Below are positions 3,272-5,728 of a stretch of DNA of 5,728 nt, one piece after another. The stretch comes from an uncultured Clostridia bacterium. GTDB lineage: Bacteria > Bacillota > Clostridia > Oscillospirales > Ruminococcaceae. The notes beneath the pieces are model-generated. The model ran no database searches. It saw only the letters and a program-made list of their open reading frames with translations, and was not told where the DNA came from. Where the stretch lies: contig CAMHBE010000148.1 in the NCBI GenBank assembly GCA_946183095.1, positions 1-5,728 on the forward strand, written 5' to 3'. Each line of letters begins with the position of its first letter. Within the stretch, counting starts at the first letter, position 1. The position numbers and the translations under genes are program-made.

Positions 3272-5728
3272 TCACTTCAGTTCAAGCCGCATAAGCTTCA
3301 GCAGTTCGGCATCGTTCATTTCGGTGATCCAGTTCTCGCCGCCCGAGCCTATGACGTTTTCCGCAAGCTCCTTCTTGCTGTTTATTATAGCATCTATCTT
3401 TTCCTCTATCGTTCCGGCGGAAACGAGCTTATGCACTATAACGTTCTTCTGCTGACCGATACGGAACGCCCTGTCCGTTGCCTGATTTTCGACTGCGGGA
3501 TTCCACCAGCGGTCAAAGTGAATGACATGATTGGCTGCGGTAAGGTTCAGCCCGGTGCCGCCAGCCTTTACCGACAGCACCATAAACGGTACATAGTCCT
3601 CGCCGTTGAACTCTTCCACCATTTTGGTGCGCTTTTTCACCGGAGTGCCGCCGTGAAGGACAAGCCCTTTGCTGTGGAAAATGCGTTCGAGATAGGCGGC
3701 GAGCGGCTCCGTTATTTCTTTATACTGCGTGAATACAAGCACCCGCTCACGTTTCTCATATATCGTCTCGCAGATGTCACGCAGCATTTCAAACTTGCCG
3801 CTCTCGGCAGGGTCGAAGGCTTCCTGCCCCATATACTGATCGGGGTGGTTGCATATCTGTTTGAGTTTGAGTATCGAGGCAAGCACCAGCCCTCTGCGCT
3901 GCATCTTCGTCTGTTCGTTCGCAAGGGCGTTTTCAAGCTCTGCCACCTGTTTGCGGTAAAGAACGATCTGTTTCTTTGAGAGCTGAACATATTCGAGCTG
4001 TTCGAGCTTGTCCGGAAGGTCTGCGATAACGCTCTTGTCGGTCTTGACGCGGCGCAGTATGAACGGCGACACCATGCCTTTCAGCTTCTGATATCCCTCG
4101 CGGTGCGTGTCGAGCTTCTTCGCGAAGTCCTTGAACTCCGCCGACGTTCCGAGCAGTCCCTTATTGAGGAAATCGAACAGCGACCACAGGTTAGTGAGGT
4201 CGTTCTCTATCGGAGTACCCGTCATTGCTATCTTATGCCTTGCGGGAATTTTCTTTATGGCGCGGGTCTGCTTTGTGGCGGGATTTTTGATAGCCTGCGC
4301 CTCATCAAGGATAAGGCAGTCCCATGTCGTCCCGTTAAGCTCCTCCATTCTCGCCGCCATACCGTAAGTCGTGATGTGCAGGAAAACATCATCGTCGTCC
4401 GGCAGCGCCGCGCCCTTTCCGTGCATTATCGTGTATTTTATTTTCGGCGTGAAGCGCTGAGCTTCCTTTTCCCAGTTTCCGAGTAGCGACGCGGGAACTA
4501 TCAGCAGCACCTTCGCGTCCTTGTTTGCGCCGCGCAGCTTTTCGAGGAATGTCAGCACCTGCAAGGTCTTTCCGAGACCCATATCGTCCGCGAGACACGC
4601 TCCGAAGCCCGATCTCTGCATATACAGCAGCCAGTTGAAGCCGGTGAGCTGATACGGGCGAAGTGTTGCTTTCACGCCTGCGGGAGCCTTCACCGGCTTT
4701 ATATCAGCCGGGTGGCGAAGGCTTTTAAGCAGTCCGTTCAGCCATTTGCCGTTGGATATCTTTACACCGACATCGACCTCTTTTTCACCGGCACCGTTCT
4801 GCATACGCAGCGCCTGCAAAAACGTCAGTTCCCCGCCGTATTTTTCCATTTTGCCGAGCATTTCCCGCAGTTCTGCATGGTTCACTTCCACCCACTTGCC
4901 TTTTAGCTGTGCCAGACCCTCTGTCTGTTTCAGGAGCAGCTCTATATCACGCTGCGTGAGCGCCTCGCCGTTCACGGAAAGCTCCGGCACCATTGAAACG
5001 AGCGTATCAAAGCCGAGCATACTTTGCTTCTTTTCGCCGAGAACGACATTCACCGATACCGACGAATACCGCTTTCGCCACCAGTCCGGCACTCTGCACA
5101 ATACCCCGCAGCCCTCAATTTCCGGAATGCTTTTCAGGAATGTATATGCTTCCTCGGCAGAGAATTTCAGCGGGTGGAACATCTCGCCGCTTTCGACAAA
5201 TCCGCCAAGCAACGGTGATACCTCCGAGACCTTGTTCAGACACGAGAGCAAAGTCACGAGCCGTTCCCTGTCACCCTTGAACTCCGTCAGAGCATACGAA
5301 AGCGGCAAATGGCGCACCTGTCCGTTATCGTCGGTCGTCGCGTAGGTCGCCATGAACGCAAACGGGAACTTCTCGTCCCTGCTTTCGACAAGATGAAAAA
5401 ATATCCGCTCCGGGACACGAAGCTGCTGTCCCTTTTCCGTGAGGAACATCTGCACCGTGCCGCTGTAACCGGACATTTCACGGCTGAACACCTCGTTCAG
5501 CTTCTCAAATATCCCGCCGAGCCATTCACGGTCTATGTACTCCGTGCCGATACCGAAGGGTACGGCTTCCAGCAGCTCGTCACATATATCCTCCGTCAAT
5601 ACGACGTTTGCATTCTCGCGGACAAGCTCCAGCTCCGGCATTGAGGTGAGTGCTTTTATAAAGCGCTCACTTACGGCACGCAGAAAGCCGAGGGACATAC
5701 TTTCGCCTGCTGCCGCAGTTTCGGAACC
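3272..5728 (-). CDS. SNF2-family DEAD/DEAH-box helicase (N-terminus probably outside window)
   Basis: An ATP-driven double-stranded-nucleic-acid translocase of the Swi2/Snf2 group. Numbering from the in-frame ATG at 5698: residues about 1-335 form the bacterial SNF2-associated region (KGKWVEVNHAELREML near 266-281); 346-364 carry the Q-like LRPYQLTGFNWLLYM; Walker A is DDMGLGKT (371-378); motif II is DEAQ (465-468); motif III is TGTPIEN (493-499). The C-terminal RecA lobe has LVFTQYK (654-660), SVKAGGTGLNLT (709-720), HFDRWWNPAVENQATDRAFR and IGQ (motifs V-VI). All ATPase motifs look intact. The frame stays open from 5698 to the window edge (ten more codons, GSETAAAGES) and there is no convincing SD before 5698; homologues are often about 1,000 residues, so the true start is probably upstream. 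It is followed by the SWIM gene in one operon. The role (repair, transcription or defence) cannot be decided from sequence. Confidence 0.93.
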   Translation of the reverse strand, partial: GSETAAAGESMSLGFLRAVSERFIKALTSMPELELVRENANVVLTEDICDELLEAVPFGIGTEYIDREWLGGIFEKLNEVFSREMSGYSGTVQMFLTEKGQQLRVPERIFFHLVESRDEKFPFAFMATYATTDDNGQVRHLPLSYALTEFKGDRERLVTLLSCLNKVSEVSPLLGGFVESGEMFHPLKFSAEEAYTFLKSIPEIEGCGVLCRVPDWWRKRYSSVSVNVVLGEKKQSMLGFDTLVSMVPELSVNGEALTQRDIELLLKQTEGLAQLKGKWVEVNHAELREMLGKMEKYGGELTFLQALRMQNGAGEKEVDVGVKISNGKWLNGLLKSLRHPADIKPVKAPAGVKATLRPYQLTGFNWLLYMQRSGFGACLADDMGLGKTLQVLTFLEKLRGANKDAKVLLIVPASLLGNWEKEAQRFTPKIKYTIMHGKGAALPDDDDVFLHITTYGMAARMEELNGTTWDCLILDEAQAIKNPATKQTRAIKKIPARHKIAMTGTPIENDLTNLWSLFDFLNKGLLGTSAEFKDFAKKLDTHREGYQKLKGMVSPFILRRVKTDKSVIADLPDKLEQLEYVQLSKKQIVLYRKQVAELENALANEQTKMQRRGLVLASILKLKQICNHPDQYMGQEAFDPAESGKFEMLRDICETIYEKRERVLVFTQYKEITEPLAAYLERIFHSKGLVLHGGTPVKKRTKMVEEFNGEDYVPFMVLSVKAGGTGLNLTAANHVIHFDRWWNPAVENQATDRAFRIGQQKNVIVHKLVSAGTIEEKIDAIINSKKELAENVIGSGGENWITEMNDAELLKLMRLELK

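Noticed and set aside
3080..3979. A 299-codon rightward ORF opposite the SWIM and helicase genes
   Set aside because: It is antisense to two genes with intact conserved motifs, has no recognisable domain, and is long only because the GC-rich coding strand leaves few stops.
4746..5345. A 199-codon rightward ORF opposite the helicase N-terminal region
   Set aside because: Low-complexity Ser/Pro/Arg-rich translation, no SD and no domain; a shadow of the helicase gene.
5698..5728. Taking the ATG at 5698 as the true helicase start
   Set aside because: The frame stays open to the window edge, no convincing SD precedes this ATG, and related helicases commonly have a longer N-terminus, so the gene was annotated as partial.

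Overview
The window looks like chromosomal DNA of a Gram-positive anaerobe of the Clostridia, probably Ruminococcus-like. The evidence is strong AGGAGG-type ribosome binding sites, near-consensus sigma-A promoters, and a TipAS-type MerR regulator and SNF2/SWIM pair that fit such genomes. The species cannot be fixed from the sequence alone. There are four complete or nearly complete genes (a MerR regulator, thpR, a SWIM protein and an SNF2 helicase), the tail of a sugar-nucleotide gene, a truncated radical SAM gene and one credible 27-codon ORF. No tRNA, rRNA, insertion sequence, CRISPR array or attachment site was seen.

Layout. Bases 1-768 (+ strand) are the end of a surface-polysaccharide type cluster: the last 53 codons of a glucose-1-phosphate cytidylyltransferase, then, 5 nt later, a radical SAM gene that stops before the second half of its barrel. 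This part is visibly AT-richer than the rest. Bases 845-1766 hold a leftward MerR/TipAS regulator with a strong hairpin abutting its stop codon, a MerR-type promoter with a 19-bp spacer, and a near-perfect 21-bp palindrome as presumed operator. Inside the gene an SD-preceded ATG sits exactly at the start of the ligand-binding domain, so a short ligand-binding form may be made as in Streptomyces tipA. Bases 1807-2460 hold a rightward unit: a near-consensus promoter, a 27-codon ORF with a good SD, then thpR (RNA 2',3'-cyclic phosphodiesterase), whose own SD is poor. A hairpin at 2482-2511 separates thpR from a convergent leftward operon. Bases 2527-5728 hold that operon: an SNF2-family helicase (5' end beyond the window) followed 13 nt later by a SWIM zinc-finger protein.

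How they work together. The helicase and SWIM protein are almost certainly one functional unit, a recurrent bacterial pair whose role is not established. The MerR protein probably autoregulates and responds to a drug-like ligand, with no obvious target gene next to it. ThpR acts on RNA ends and appears unrelated to its neighbours. The most notable signals are the possible dual-product MerR gene, the thpR upstream ORF and the decaying radical SAM gene at the compositional boundary.
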